A stretch of 64,000 bases of DNA from Anoplopoma fimbria (lineage: Eukaryota > Chordata > Actinopteri > Perciformes > Anoplopomatidae). The translations under genes and the position numbers were made by a program. Below are positions 13,201-37,000 of this stretch, piece after piece. The stretch is from the NCBI RefSeq assembly GCF_027596085.1, contig NC_072449.1, positions 27,241,123 to 27,305,122 on the forward strand. Reading direction: 5' to 3'. Every line of letters starts with the position of its first letter. Positions within the stretch are counted from its first letter, which is position 1. Below the pieces are notes generated by a model. That model was not told where the DNA came from, ran no database searches, and was given only the letters and a program-made list of their open reading frames with translations.

Positions 13201-16031
13201 GATCAACACCACACTTTGTTCGACAGTCATCGCATGCTACCTTTCTTTGCCAGACACTATTCCTCCTCTTGGATTTTCAAACTATGCTTGGCTGCAGAAT
13301 GTGCACTGTGTTTCGCATGCTAATCCAACACCCAACTGCAAAGTTGTGTATTTGTGTGTGTGAATATGAGTTGTGCAAGTTTTTGAATGCATGCATGTTT
13401 CTGTTTTTGAAGTGCAAGTCTTCACAGACGGAGCAATCTGAGGGTAAAAAAATAACAAATGGCCGTGATACCTAAAATCTCCTATTGTGTATATATTTTT
13501 TTCATGGGAAACAGACACTGGACTGCTCTGTCTCTGCAAACAGCAGATCTTTATTTCTGCCTCCTGAACACACCCAGTTCCACTCACAGCGCTTCTTCTT
13601 TAGATGAGAGCTCTGAGTAATGAGTGGCTGTTTAGGAAAACATGTTAACTGTATGCCTAGATGAGAGTCTGTTGTTGATGCTTGGAACCCCCTCCCTCTC
13701 TCCTTCCTGTCTGTACAAGACAGCTCCAAATGTATCATCACCCAAACACAGATAATCTTTACAATCTACTTTGATGCACATTCACATCCTTTTGCTCTCC
13801 GCCTGCCTTTCTCTCTCTATCTCACACACATATGATCTCACACACGCACTGTGGTGAGTGTAACCCGGGCTCCCCTGTCTGTGTTGACAGGTGATTGATG
13901 AGTCTCTGGATGTTAAAGAAGTGGTTTACAGTGCAGAGAGAGTCAGCGTTATGCATGATGATGAGCTGGTGAGTATAGCGGTGCCCTCCACAGGGCTCTT
14001 TGGGGAACTGTAGTCATCAGTAGTGGGGAGAGGATGAAAGAAGGAGAGAGTGTGCAAAGATACTAGATCTGCAGCTGAATAAAAACATAAAAACCAGATT
14101 GGGAACAGATCACAAATCCCCTCTCTTGTTTTTTTTCTGTTCAGGCTAATATGTTTTGGTTATTTCTGCATGGGTGCATGTTTGTTATGTGATTGTATCT
14201 GAATGTACACATTTAAAATCTCAGTGATGAGTTTATGTGTGAGAATGAGCAGTAAAATATGATTCCCCAGTGGCTGTCTACATATGATTAGTTTGTGTCA
14301 TATGTGCCGGATACATTGTGAAGATGAGTGTAGGTGACTGTGGTTGTGTGTTTTTACTGAATTGGCCAAGATATTACACGATCCTCCACAAAGACACATT
14401 TCATGCATGTGTACACACAATCACAAGTCAATCATTTCTTACATTGGTTTATATTTTAAAGGGAAATTATTTATTTTTTTATCTTGTTTGCTAATCTTAT
14501 GTCTTTACATTATGACTATTGATCATGATAACAATTCACTCATCGACTCCCCTGGAGATATTTGGGAACACAGACTCCAGCAAGAAAAATATTGATCAGA
14601 TGAGAAGTGCGAGCCTATTGCAGCTGTGCACAAAAATGTAATTATTAAAATTCAAATTAACGGAAATCATTGCAAATAGTTCTATTTGAGTTTGTCTGAA
14701 GTAAACACAGATAGTTGTGTGCTGGAAATCCCTGTAGCTATAGAAGTGAATTGCACAGCATAGCAGATTCAATTCATGCACGTAAGAGAAGTAGCAGCCA
14801 CAAACACAGGAAGATAGTAATTACAAAAGTAAAATGTTAAATGCGGGTTAGGCCTCACGATAATTATGATATCTTCTTATCTTCTTATCGTACTAGATTT
14901 TGACATTAAATATTTTTAATAACAGATGCGGAGAGTCCATTTTTTTATTGTTTTGGTGGTGTAGTTTTATTTTAGTGATGTTTTATATTTTTAGGATATT
15001 TAAAAAATGTTCAAATTCCAATTCCTATATCTGAATATTCTTAAGAATTAAAAGTTTATTTCTCTTTGAAAGCAGCTACTTGCATTATAATGCTTTCAAT
15101 TTAGCATTATATCCGTTGCATGAAATGGTCTTAAAATGACAATTAATCGCAATTATTTCTGGACAATAGCGCCCAACAAAAGTAGTAATTGTGACAGGCC
15201 TAAATATGTTTATTAAAGTTGTAATATAATGAATATAAAAAATATGAGAAAACATCATCAGTCATCACAACAATTTGTAAGATGGCTGAAACTTTATTAA
15301 AAATTGTCAAATAACAGCATCAAAACAAAAACTTGAATGTCTATTTAGCATAAGAAAATGACCTGATTGAGGTTACTATTGTAGTATGTGTCAGTGTCTT
15401 CATTATAACAGCAAAGAAAACGTTTTATTGCTTCAGTGGTTAGCTGCGCCTGTATTGTCTCCTCACTGTTGCTCTCTCTGTCCTCCTCTCACCCATTTCA
15501 ACCTGTTAGGAGTCCTACCGCCCCCTGGGAGAGGACTTCAGCTTCGGCAGCAGTGCACTGATTGGCTTGCTGGTGATCGCGGTGGCCATAGCAACTGTTA
15601 TTGTGATCAGTCTGGTGCTTTTGAGGAAGAGGCAATACGGCACCATCAGTCATGGCATCGTGGAGGTAAGCCACCTGTTATTTGGAGCAGAGTGTGAGGA
15701 TTTGGGCAGAGGGTGCGAACCGTACACACCAGGGCTCTCAATGAACTGCTATCCATTTTATTCCAAGTGTCAGATTAACATTCAATTATCAGGGGTTATG
15801 TAAATGGTGCATGGGTTAATGCAAGGCAAATTAGGTTATTGTCCATGCAGAATTAGCATACACCACACACAGCATGTTGTGTGTTGAATAAGTCAGACAT
15901 TAAAAGAGTCTTGTGTGCCTGCCTCACAGGTTGACCCCATGCTGACACCAGAGGAACGCCACCTCAGCAAAATGCAAAACCACGGCTACGAAAACCCCAC
16001 CTACAAATACCTGGAGCAGATGCAGATCTAA
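1294..16031 (+). CDS. aplp2: Amyloid beta precursor-like protein 2, 3' part of gene (5' exons outside window)
   Basis: Type I membrane glycoprotein of the APP family, involved in adhesion and signalling and cleaved by secretases. Exons read in one continuous phase: 1294-1514, 1740-1933, 2411-2578, 4526-4659, 5086-5160, 5509-5667, 6618-6746, 9323-9422, 10182-10355, optional 11039-11074, 12734-12816, 13891-13968, 15510-15665, 15930-16031 (602 codons with the optional exon). The first exon ends the copper-binding domain (GMLLPCG, YVCCP) and starts a Glu/Asp-rich stretch continued in the second. Then come a Kunitz domain, the helical E2 domain ([28 protein letters not shown]), a linker, a TM helix at about 15552-15620 and a short tail ending [15 protein letters not shown]. 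Its NPTY motif binds PTB adaptors. The Kunitz exon excludes APLP1, and VRFIYGGC with CMAVCK plus the C-terminus favour APLP2 over APP. The signal peptide and start of E1 must lie upstream. I see no other gene in the introns, including 2579-4525 and 6747-9322. Confidence 0.97.
2411..2578 (+). CDS. aplp2: Kunitz protease-inhibitor exon of aplp2
   Basis: A 168-nt symmetric (phase 1-1) exon encoding a whole Kunitz/BPTI domain, the same size as the KPI exon of APP. Six cysteines have Kunitz spacing. The reactive loop reads TGPCRAS with Arg at P1, which predicts inhibition of trypsin-like serine proteases, and the FIYGGC and NNFDSEEYC signatures are intact. Because both flanking junctions are phase 1, the exon can be skipped without a frameshift, as in mammalian APP and APLP2. 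Whether it is alternatively spliced in this species cannot be read from genomic DNA. Confidence 0.95.
11039..11074 (+). CDS. aplp2: Candidate 36-nt (12-residue) cassette exon of aplp2
   Basis: A 36-nt stretch lies between a pyrimidine-rich acceptor ending CCAAG and a GTTGGT donor. It has the same phase (1-1) as its neighbours and would insert [12 protein letters not shown] after the EPEG that ends the 10182-10355 exon. Mammalian APLP2 carries a 36-nt alternative exon at this same place, whose product also ends in Lys-Lys before a Gly-Ser junction and is known to control chondroitin sulphate attachment. Length, phase, position and the KKG ending agree. The residues are otherwise diverged, and the donor is not a consensus GTRAGT, as expected of an optional exon. 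RNA evidence would settle it. Confidence 0.72.
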
Positions 16032-18156
16032 CCAGAGCCTACAGAGGGCGCTGTGGTGTCTGACCGAGGACGGCAACCGAGGGGGGAACATACTACTGAC
16101 CAATAACAAATGCTATTGTTAAAATCATTTGCATACATCCAAACTCCATTTACTGGTTTGTTCAAAACAATCCTTAAATAATGCTACTACTTCTACTACT
16201 GCTACTATTGTACTATAGAGCTCTTTTTGATCATGTTTATTTGGAGAAGTTGATGTATCTGCAATTTTGCATTATGGAAAATGTGATTGTGCAGATTTCT
16301 CTGTAATTATCAATACAGCTATCTCAGATCAAGGTGTATAACATTTCTTCAGACATTTTCTTTATTTTTGAAAGTGAAAGGCAAATCAAGCAAATTTAAA
16401 TGTTTTTTGAGTGGTCATCATCAAACTGGCATACCAGACACCACACTTTAGTTTTCTATCATGCAAGTGTCATTCATGCAGTTCTGATGGTTTCCTCAAA
16501 AATAATTGGTGTTTTATTTTGTTCTTCTTCCTCAATAGATTGCTTGTATATGAAGGTTCTTTGTACCAATTAAAATGTATAGTGAAACAACAAATGAGAA
16601 AAAAAAATGAAATCATGAATTATTTACTTTCTGTTCTTTGTTATGATAACAGACAAAATATACATATACTGTTCAAATATATAAAAGAATAGATGTTTTT
16701 AATTCCGCCTTTTTTCCCCAGGATAGAGATTATGAGTCGGTTTAGGGTTCTTAGGCTAGTGGTCATGAGTTGTGTTTGCAGGCACACTGTTAGACAGAGT
16801 CGGGGACAGTGAAGGTGTGCACAGGCCCCCAGCTCAAACACATCACACAAAACCTGCTCTGAACCCTTACAAGTGAATGTGACAATATATCCCCTCCTAC
16901 ACACACAAACACAACCTTTATCAATAGGGAAACAGTTTAAATTGATGGATTAAATAATACTTATTGACATGTGTTACATAGTTGAATGTATCGTGGAAGC
17001 TTTTTCCATTCTATGTATCTGACAGGTTCCTATGTGGCTTTGATTTACAATGCATTATCACATAGACTGTGACAGCTGGCGATGACAAGCTACAAACAAA
17101 ATGTTTTGTTTTATTTAGTAAATTTTTTCCTGCACAAATTATCTAAGAAAAAAAAAAAAAAAAAAACAAGTACCAGAAAAACTGCTTTGAAACATATTTT
17201 GGGGTTATGTACACACAAGTTTTTGGAGCAACTGTTTGCTTTGCTGGTCATTAAGCGTAGAACAGTCTGATAGATCAAAACAGGGCCAGCACAGAGACAC
17301 TTACAACATAAGCAGCTGCTTAGGGCCTATCTCCCAACAAGGGGACCCAAAATGAAGTCAAAATGTTCAATATTTTGTGGATTCAGGTGCTTTAAATAAC
17401 TATCGGATAATAACAAATGCCAAACAATAAATTATGTTTTGTTTCTGAACCTGAATATATTACATTTGGAGATTATAACAAATAGTTCTGGTGGGTACTA
17501 AAAACGTTTTTCGGAATTGGGGGACCTGTAACAAATTTTGGTTTGGCCAATCTGGCTTTGGGGATTTGGGGACCCAGAAAGGCTTGAGCCGGCCATGCCA
17601 ATTTAAGACAAATTGGAGCTGGAGGGCTGTGCAAGTAGACAGAGACACACAGAAAGACAAGGCTTGGAGAGCAGGTTTCTGCAAAAACAAAAGGCTAACT
17701 TGTGTATTTTTACAGGTAGAGAATGACACAAACAAGTAGGCTAAACTGATTCCTAGAATCCTCTTTTCTCTCTCTCTCTCTCTCTCTTAGTATTGTCTTT
17801 GTATGCCTGTATAGTTGATGTTGCAATCATGGCTTTCTTTTCCGGAGGATTACCTGTGGTGTGCATTGTTCTTATATGAAATGATATGATATATATTTTT
17901 AAGTTTGTTTTCTTGTTTTCTATTTTTTCCTCTTCCTGTGACAGTATCTCTGTATGTGACTGTCTCACTATGCACCCAAACAGCTTCAATCTTGTAACCG
18001 CCTGCTTGATTGTGGGAAGAGACTGGGAACTAATATAATATGCATATTAGTGATTTAAAAATAAAATGATTGAAACCAATGGAAACAGATTTATGGTTAC
18101 AGGGGGGATACACATCAATAAACTCACAACTTCCATATGGATGTGTCATCTTTTCA

Positions 18157-18188
<32 letters not shown>

Positions 18189-18680
18189 TAGACAAAAAAA
18201 AAGAAAATGCCCACCCCACTATCTCAAAGCCTGCCTTGACATATTCAAATTGCTGGTTTTGTTAGATCAAACATAAACTACAAAATATTTAGTTTAATAT
18301 CAGAAAAGACAAATAAAGGGCAAGTATTCGCATTGTTGTTTCATAAAAATAAATTGATGGGTCTATATCTGTTGGTAAATTAGTTAACTAATTGTTTCCA
18401 TAAGGCTCCTTTTCATTTCAGAAAACATCCCTTTATTTCATCTTTTTGAGGGATGTTTGTAAAGGTTCATGGTTTTCCTGTATTTTGTGCAGAAGAAGTA
18501 GTGCTGCCTCGTCGTATCAATCCGCCTGTAATACTGTCTCTGAAATTACTTACAGAATGGAAATGGTAGTGGTAGCTAAAAACCTGCTTCACTCATGTAG
18601 ACTACCATGTCCAACTCATACATGGTAGTCATCCATGAGCAGCTATCCAATGATGCAGTGTGTGAAAAGTAGTTTGTTCC
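16032..18680 (+). other. aplp2 3' UTR and intergenic DNA
   Basis: After the aplp2 stop the sequence is AT-rich with no supported ORF. It should contain the aplp2 3' UTR, whose end I cannot fix; an AATAAA lies near 18061. Simple repeats include a poly-A run near 17150, a (CT)n tract near 17765-17790 and a GATA/GACA tract at about 18160-18195. The part at about 17285-17600, with repeated GGGGACC-type words, looks like an old interspersed repeat fragment, but I cannot assign a family. Confidence 0.6.
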
Positions 18681-18686
18681 ATGAAC

Positions 18687-18968
18687 GGCTGTGGTGTAGT
18701 GGAGAGCAAGGTAGTTCTACAATCAGAAGGTCGGTGGTTCAATACCCGGCTTTGGCAGTCGATGTGTCCTTGGGCAAGACACTTAACCCCAAGTTGCTCC
18801 TGAAGGCCATCGGTGTGGACTGGATGATGAATGTTAGTTAGAGTCTGATGGTGGCACCTTGATGGTAGCCTGTCATCAGTGTGTGAATGGGTGAATGATA
18901 TGTAATATACTACTGACTGTAAGTCGCTTTGGATAAAAGCGTCTGCTAAATGACTGTAATGTAATGTA
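18687..18968 (+). mobile_element. tRNA-like SINE with (TAATG)n tail
   Basis: The head resembles a tRNA promoter: an A-box-like TGGTGTAGTGGA near 18692 and a B-box-like GGTTCAATACC at 18736-18746. A unique body follows, then a 3' end reading GTAAGTCGCTTTGGATAAAA and a short TAATG repeat. The hexamer ATGAAC flanks both ends (18681-18686 and 18969-18974) and could be a short target-site duplication, although the repeat tail makes that ambiguous. Its last 50 bases are the reverse complement of the first part of the repeats at 20345 and 34746. The exact family name is not assigned. Confidence 0.75.
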
Positions 18969-18974
18969 ATGAAC

Positions 18975-19799
18975 ACAAAAAATTAACAAAAAGTTATCCA
19001 TAGCCAATAATGGACTATCAAAAACTGACCTTCTGTTGGCAATAACTAATAAACAGTCTACAATCGGCAGTCAGAAAATATTTTGCTCATCATCCTGCTC
19101 CATCGAAACTTAACTTGCAGTAAACCCATTTAAAGGTGTCAATCCAAAACTATCCATTAGTGGGACTAAGCTTTTATCATAATAGGGCAAAACACACTTC
19201 AAAGCACATTTTGCAACATGACCAATTACCATAATTCTATTGTATATTAAACATTTTAAAGGGCATAACACACTTTACTTTTGCAGTGGAAATTAAATAC
19301 AAAAAACTGTGAACAAGATCACATGGTTCTTGCAGAAATATAGATCAATATTATCCCCACAGATTAGGGGGGATTTCCGTTTTGACTGGGATGCTATTTT
19401 TGGAAACTGAAACTTATGAAACTCATCATGAATGTAAGAAAATAGAGGTGATTCAAGATGAGTCATAGTTACAAATTGCACAATCTATGTAACTGTGGAG
19501 AAGCAGACGTGTGGGTATATGACTGATACTCAACATAAGCAGTATGAAACTTTTAAGATTGATGGCGTGAAATCTTCAACTTCACATATCTTTTTTTGTA
19601 TTTTAATCAATTAACGTTTTCTCATTGTGTGAAGGCTGAAATATAATATATATTATATTATTATATATATTATATATGTTATAAATGTTTCAAAACTCAA
19701 CTCAAATTGTGAACTCCCAGAACTGTCAGTATTATAAAGATATTACCACTGCTTTTTATTTATTCCAGCAAATTTTTCTGTAGTCATTTTCCATAAAAG

Positions 19800-19843
<44 letters not shown>

Positions 19844-20265
19844 ACTTACCTGTGTCAGGTAAACAGGAAGCAGCGACAGGTGCGGGAGACACGCCCACAG
19901 AAACCTGAAGCTCTCGGAACTAGATTCTTTCTCTGCTCTCTCGTCCAGTTTCACTCCGCAGAAGACACATGCGACACATTCTGACAAGAGAGACTTTTGT
20001 TTGATCACATCGACCGGAGAGGAGACACCAGGAGACACATCTCTTGGTTGTAACCTGACTACTGTAGATTGTTCTGCTCGCAGGTTGAATTCGTTGACAA
20101 ACACACAAGAAGAATCATCTCTCGGCGACCAAAGGCCTGCAGGTTCACCTCGGACACCATCAGAGACTACTACCAGTCAAATAAACACACAAGAAGAGAG
20201 GAAGTACTGTAGGTGTTTTCTGGTCCTTTTGGTTTTAATCTTAGCAGTGCAGGCTTTGACCTCTG
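18975..20265 (+). other. Intergenic DNA and st14 5' flank
   Basis: AT-rich DNA without a supported gene up to a 36-base poly-A run (19807-19842). The following 420 bp are more GC-balanced and probably hold the st14 promoter and 5' UTR. They include a 13-base motif ACACACAAGAAGA present twice (about 20101 and 20187) and an upstream reading frame opening at 20001 that runs across the st14 start in another frame. No TATA box could be assigned with confidence. Confidence 0.5.
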
Positions 20266-32004
<11,739 letters not shown>

Positions 32005-34022
32005 ACCACTGCAAAATGGTCCAACGAGGTCATGTTGACATGAACAAGGACTGATGACCAAAGCTTCACCATTTGACTTTCCAGCTGATGAAGTGGTTTT
32101 GACTCCCAGTCGCAGCTGCAGTGGAAAATGCACTGTTTGCCTGAAAAGCAATTGACACACATTTTATGTCCACTGCAATTTTATGAGGGTAGGGTTGATG
32201 AAATGTTTTTAAATGTGTATATAAAGGTTTTATTTTTGTGTGTTGTTTTTTTCCTGTTCTTTTAGCGTGTATTGATGGAGAACATTATGTGCTGCACATG
32301 AAATAGATTTTAATCAGGATTTTTAAACATGTACACAAATGAATTGTGCATCCTCACACTCTCTTGTTTTGTGTTTTATCAGAAGAAATCATAAGAATTT
32401 CCCACCAATTTTCCTTGTTGTCTTTGTTCTGAATTTTATAAATTAAAAAACTAAATGACAGCAAGCTTGTTTCATCTTACCTCCTATGGCTTGGTATCTT
32501 ACTCCTATTAGTGATTTTTAGTACAGCAGAAATCCCTGAAGAGTTAGTGATGTGATTGATCTCTTTGGAAAGCATTGGCCTTCTCATCATGGATGGCCTT
32601 TTATATTAACAGCTGTGAACTACTTTTCTATCATTATAAAATACATCAGCATAAATAAGTAGGTTGTGTTTGAGTTTAAGCTTTCATGTTTAATAAGATG
32701 ACATGACCTATCTTATCCAGCTCAATAATAGCATTCCAGTTTAATTCATCTTGAATCTGTGTAAATGTGGATTTATACCATTTTAAAATAAAATATTTCT
32801 AATATAACCTCCAAATCGTTGTATTAATGTTTCATGCTCTGAATTTCATCTATGATTTTTGAAGACTTTAACATCAAACATATTAGTACTGCATTGCCCC
32901 TTTTTTAAACTGAAATCATATATCGATTGATTTGTTCACTCTGCAATATGTTCATTACAACGTATGTGTCCCTACAACATGTGTCTACTTTAGGAGGATG
33001 TTTTTTAAGAACTATCATTTTTATATTTTGGATTTATAGTTGTTTCACTCAGAGATATGTATCATCACTATTGTTTAGGAGTTAATGCATATGTATAAAC
33101 CAATTTCTACCTAACAAACACAAACACATGCTCCATATTGCACAAACGCACACACACACACACACACACTCATACACATCTCCACACAACTACATTTTCT
33201 ACCTTTTGTATTGTTATTTTAACGATATATCTTAATATATTGTTAGGATACTCTGTCATCAATATAACATAGTTGTATCTTATGTATATTCATTTCATGT
33301 TCTTTATAATATTGTTTATTTTTTAATTGTGCAAATAAACTAAACTAAACTAACTGAGGAGAGACTGGAGGAAGATTGCCACAATGCATGTGATGGAAAT
33401 TACTGCAGAATAGAAAAATGATGGGATGTCAGAAAGAAGTGCTAATTTTGGTCCAGATGCAAATTACATTTTGTGTTTTGATTTTGCGTTGCATACATAT
33501 CTCCATTGCCATCTGTTGAGTGTCTTTAAAAAAAAGTTCAATCTTTGATTTTGAAGTAATACAAAAGGGTTGGATTAGATGACTTTTTAATTCAATGGTT
33601 ATTTTTACTGATTACAAAAAAAAGGCCATAGAATTTGTAATCAGTTCTGACTCAACTCCGGAACAAAGAACAACCGAGTCTAACGTTTACCCGGACATAT
33701 TTCAGGACGGAACGGAAACGGTCCCACCGTATTATTGGTCCCCTGGATTTCGCAGACTTGTATTCATCAGGTTTTCTTCTCTTACAGTCGTTCCATATTA
33801 TTGACCAATAATCTCAGATGTAGAAGTTCCAAACAATGTTAAGGACGTGTGCTTCTCTCAGACACATGGATTAAAAACATTAAAACTTGTTTTTAAATCG
33901 ATGTATAGTTTGGTCAAATTAAGAGGAGGCAGCCAACGTGTTTGCAAAGCCGTAGACATGTCGATTTAGTTTATTTGTTATAAACTGGGTGGTGAAGACA
34001 AGTAGGGTATTCTACAATAACT
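32005..34022 (+). other. st14 3' UTR and dhx34 5' flank
   Basis: The st14 3' UTR should occupy the first part; an AATAAA hexamer lies at 32787-32792 and an ATTAAA near 32441. A (CA)n tract sits at about 33149-33169. The last 400 bp form the dhx34 promoter region. They hold two related words, ATTATTGGTCC near 33733 and TATTGACCAATAAT near 33798, which contain CCAAT-type motifs in opposite orientation. No gene is supported here. Confidence 0.5.
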
Positions 34023-37000
34023 ATGGCCTCAGACCGGAGGAGGGACAGCCCGCAGTGCCGAGCCCAGCTGGACGAGATCTTTTTCCGCCGACATGACTAC
34101 ATCCAGGCTGGCAGCCCGGAGCACAAAGAGTTCTGGTCTTTCTTTGACCGCTTCCAAAGGTTTAAAACAAAGAAGGATGTGTCTGGGTCAGGACCAAAAG
34201 GGGACAGAGAAGACGGGAGAACGAAGGTAGACCTGGGTCTTCCGGCAGAGTATGATGCTCGGTACCGCATTAATGTTTCTGTGTGCACCAGGGATGTGGA
34301 GGAGCGTCTGGGGAAGTCCGAGCACCGAGGCCGGCAGAGATCCTCAGGTCCAGGCAGTCAGGAGGTCTCAGACTGCCGCTTGGCTCTGCTGCATTTCCTG
34401 GACTTCAGCCAGAGACAGAGTTTTGGAAAGCTGGCCAAGCTTCGGAGGGATCAGAAGAACCTGCCCATCTTCCAGTACCGGGACAGGATAGTGGAGCTGG
34501 TTCGCTTCACCCTGTGGTGGTGGTGGCTGGGGACACAGGCTGTGGGAAATCCACCCAAGTACCCCAGTATCTACTCTCAGCTGGCTTCAACCACATAGCC
34601 TGCACCCAGCCTCGGCGTATCGCCTGTATATCCCTGGCCAAGAGGGTCAGCTTTGAGAGTCTCAACCTGTACGGCTCAAAGGTTGGTCATGGACGGCCAG
34701 ATGAATGTTGTTGAAGCACCAGCTAGACTGTAGACTCGTCAAGCACATTACATTACATTACATTACATTACAGTCATTTAGCAGACGCTTTTATCCAAAG
34801 CGACTTACAGGAAGTGTATTCAACATAGGTATTCAAGAGAACTACTAGTCACCAGAAGTCATAAGTGCATCTCCTTTCTTAAACAAGCATCTTAAAGCAT
34901 AAACCAGAGCAAAAGTATAGTGCAGAGGCAAATTACTACGAAAACAATAATTGCAACAGACTAATCCGAATATAGTAAGTGCTACAAACTACTACGAATA
35001 GGATAAGTGCAGTAAACAAATACAAATTCAATAAGTGCAGCGAACTGATACAAATACAGTAAGTGCAACAACTAATACGAGTGCATTTTAATAACAAGTT
35101 GTTTACTTGTCAACGAACATTCACCGATCACATCAGACATCAAGAGCAAATTGAGGTTTTTTTCAGTGGTTAAAAGTTACTAAGTACGTTTACCCAAGTG
35201 CTATACTCACTTACTAATTTGAAGTACTTCTATATTACTTGAGTACTTCAATTCAATTTTTGCTTCGTTAAAATTCTAATCCAATAAAAACTCAGGGATA
35301 AATATTGTCCTAAATATCGTAATTAACCTGTACATGTTGTCACTTAGTTACTCTGGAGATTCTGATCAATAAGACAAAATACAATCAACAAATAAAATAT
35401 GATGTATAATGAACGGTTAAGATGACTTTATTGATCCCAGGGAATTCACAAGCTACCCAGCAGTATGGTAAGTAGTTATAATTAGCTCCACCTTTGCCAG
35501 TTGTAACATTCAAGTAATGTTCACATAAATGCATCAACAATTATGATCCAATTATATATTATATATGGTTTTTAAATGGGCCACTCTGAATGCTGAGTAG
35601 TGAGAGTACTTTTACAACATCTTGAAGACCAAGAGACATTTTAAGTTATCACCTTGACTTTGGTAATGTGTGGAGGGCTACAACCAGAACATCTAATAGA
35701 TAACATACATATAAAGTAATTGAAAATTGCTAATTGCAGTTTTAGTCAAATATAGTCTCCTAATTTGTTTGCAGCACTGACTTGATAGTAAACACATAAA
35801 GTACTTACCAGAATAAGCTCACAGAATACAGTCATGCTTTGCAGGTGGGGTACCAGATCCGCTTTGAGACCACCCGGACCCCGGCCACCAAACTGCTGTT
35901 CCTGACTGAGGGGCTGCTGCTCCGACAGATCCAGCAGGACAGGACGCTGTCTCAGTACCAGGTGTTGATTGTAGACGAGGTCCACGAGAGGCACCTCCAC
36001 TGTGACTTCCTTCTTGGAGTCCTGCGCTCCCTGCTGGCTGACCATCCAGACATGCGTCTCATCCTCATGTCAGCCACCATCAACATCAAACTTTTCTCTG
36101 ACTATTTCAATAGTGCTCCTGTGCTGCAGGTACCAGGCCGGCTGTTTCCTATACAGGTAAGCAGAGGACAGCGGGCGATCACAGAAATAAATATGAATCT
36201 CACTTGAAGAAATTAGTTTTGTGGGTCTTGATGTAGGCATGCTCAAAGACCAATGCATTAAGAAATGGTCACAATGACAAAAAAACAGGTTCAAAATATG
36301 CAGTATGTTACTTTGATATATTATTGGTAGTCTAAGCATTCAATTTGGAAATTATGTTCCAAAAAGAAAATTTTAGTGTTTTCAGGGTTTGAGAATATGT
36401 TGAATGTTTTCTTTTAAATTGCATATTTCCTTTACCAAGGTGATATATCAGCCCATCCCACCTGAGGAGCAGGCCTCGCGCTCAGAGAAACTAGATCCCA
36501 GACCCTACCTGCGCATCCTGCAGGGCATCGATCAGCGCTACCCTCCAGAGGAGCGTGGCGACCTGCTTCTCTTCCTCAGCGGTGTGGCAGAGATCTCCAC
36601 CATCCAGGAGGCCTGTCAGATTTATGCCACACACACACTTCGCTGGATTGTCTTGCCACTGCACAGCACACTCTCACTGGCCCAGCAGGATAAGGCACAG
36701 CTTTGTTTGGATTGGAGTGGACATACAATGTTTGAATCTGATATGTTGGATATGGTTTATCAGTTCTAATTCTCTGTCATCGTGTTATTCTTCAGGTGTT
36801 TGACATTTCTCCTCCTGGTGTGAGAAAGTGCATCATCTCTACCAATATTGCTGAGACTTCAGTTACAATAGATGGAGTACGCTTTGTCGTAGACTCAGGT
36901 ATAGTACAGAAGGGGGACAAACAATACACGGCTCAAAAGTAGAATTACACCCACTCAAATGGGTTGTTTTGTCATTCCTTCTTTTACAGGGAAGGTAAAG

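Noticed and set aside
33595..33804. 69-codon open frame upstream of dhx34
   Set aside because: No similarity recognised; it lies in the promoter region with CCAAT-type motifs and is probably a chance frame.
36695..36769. Extension of dhx34 exon 3 in frame to the TAA at 36767
   Set aside because: The added residues do not match DHX34, whereas splicing at 36694 to 36796 restores the conserved protein exactly.
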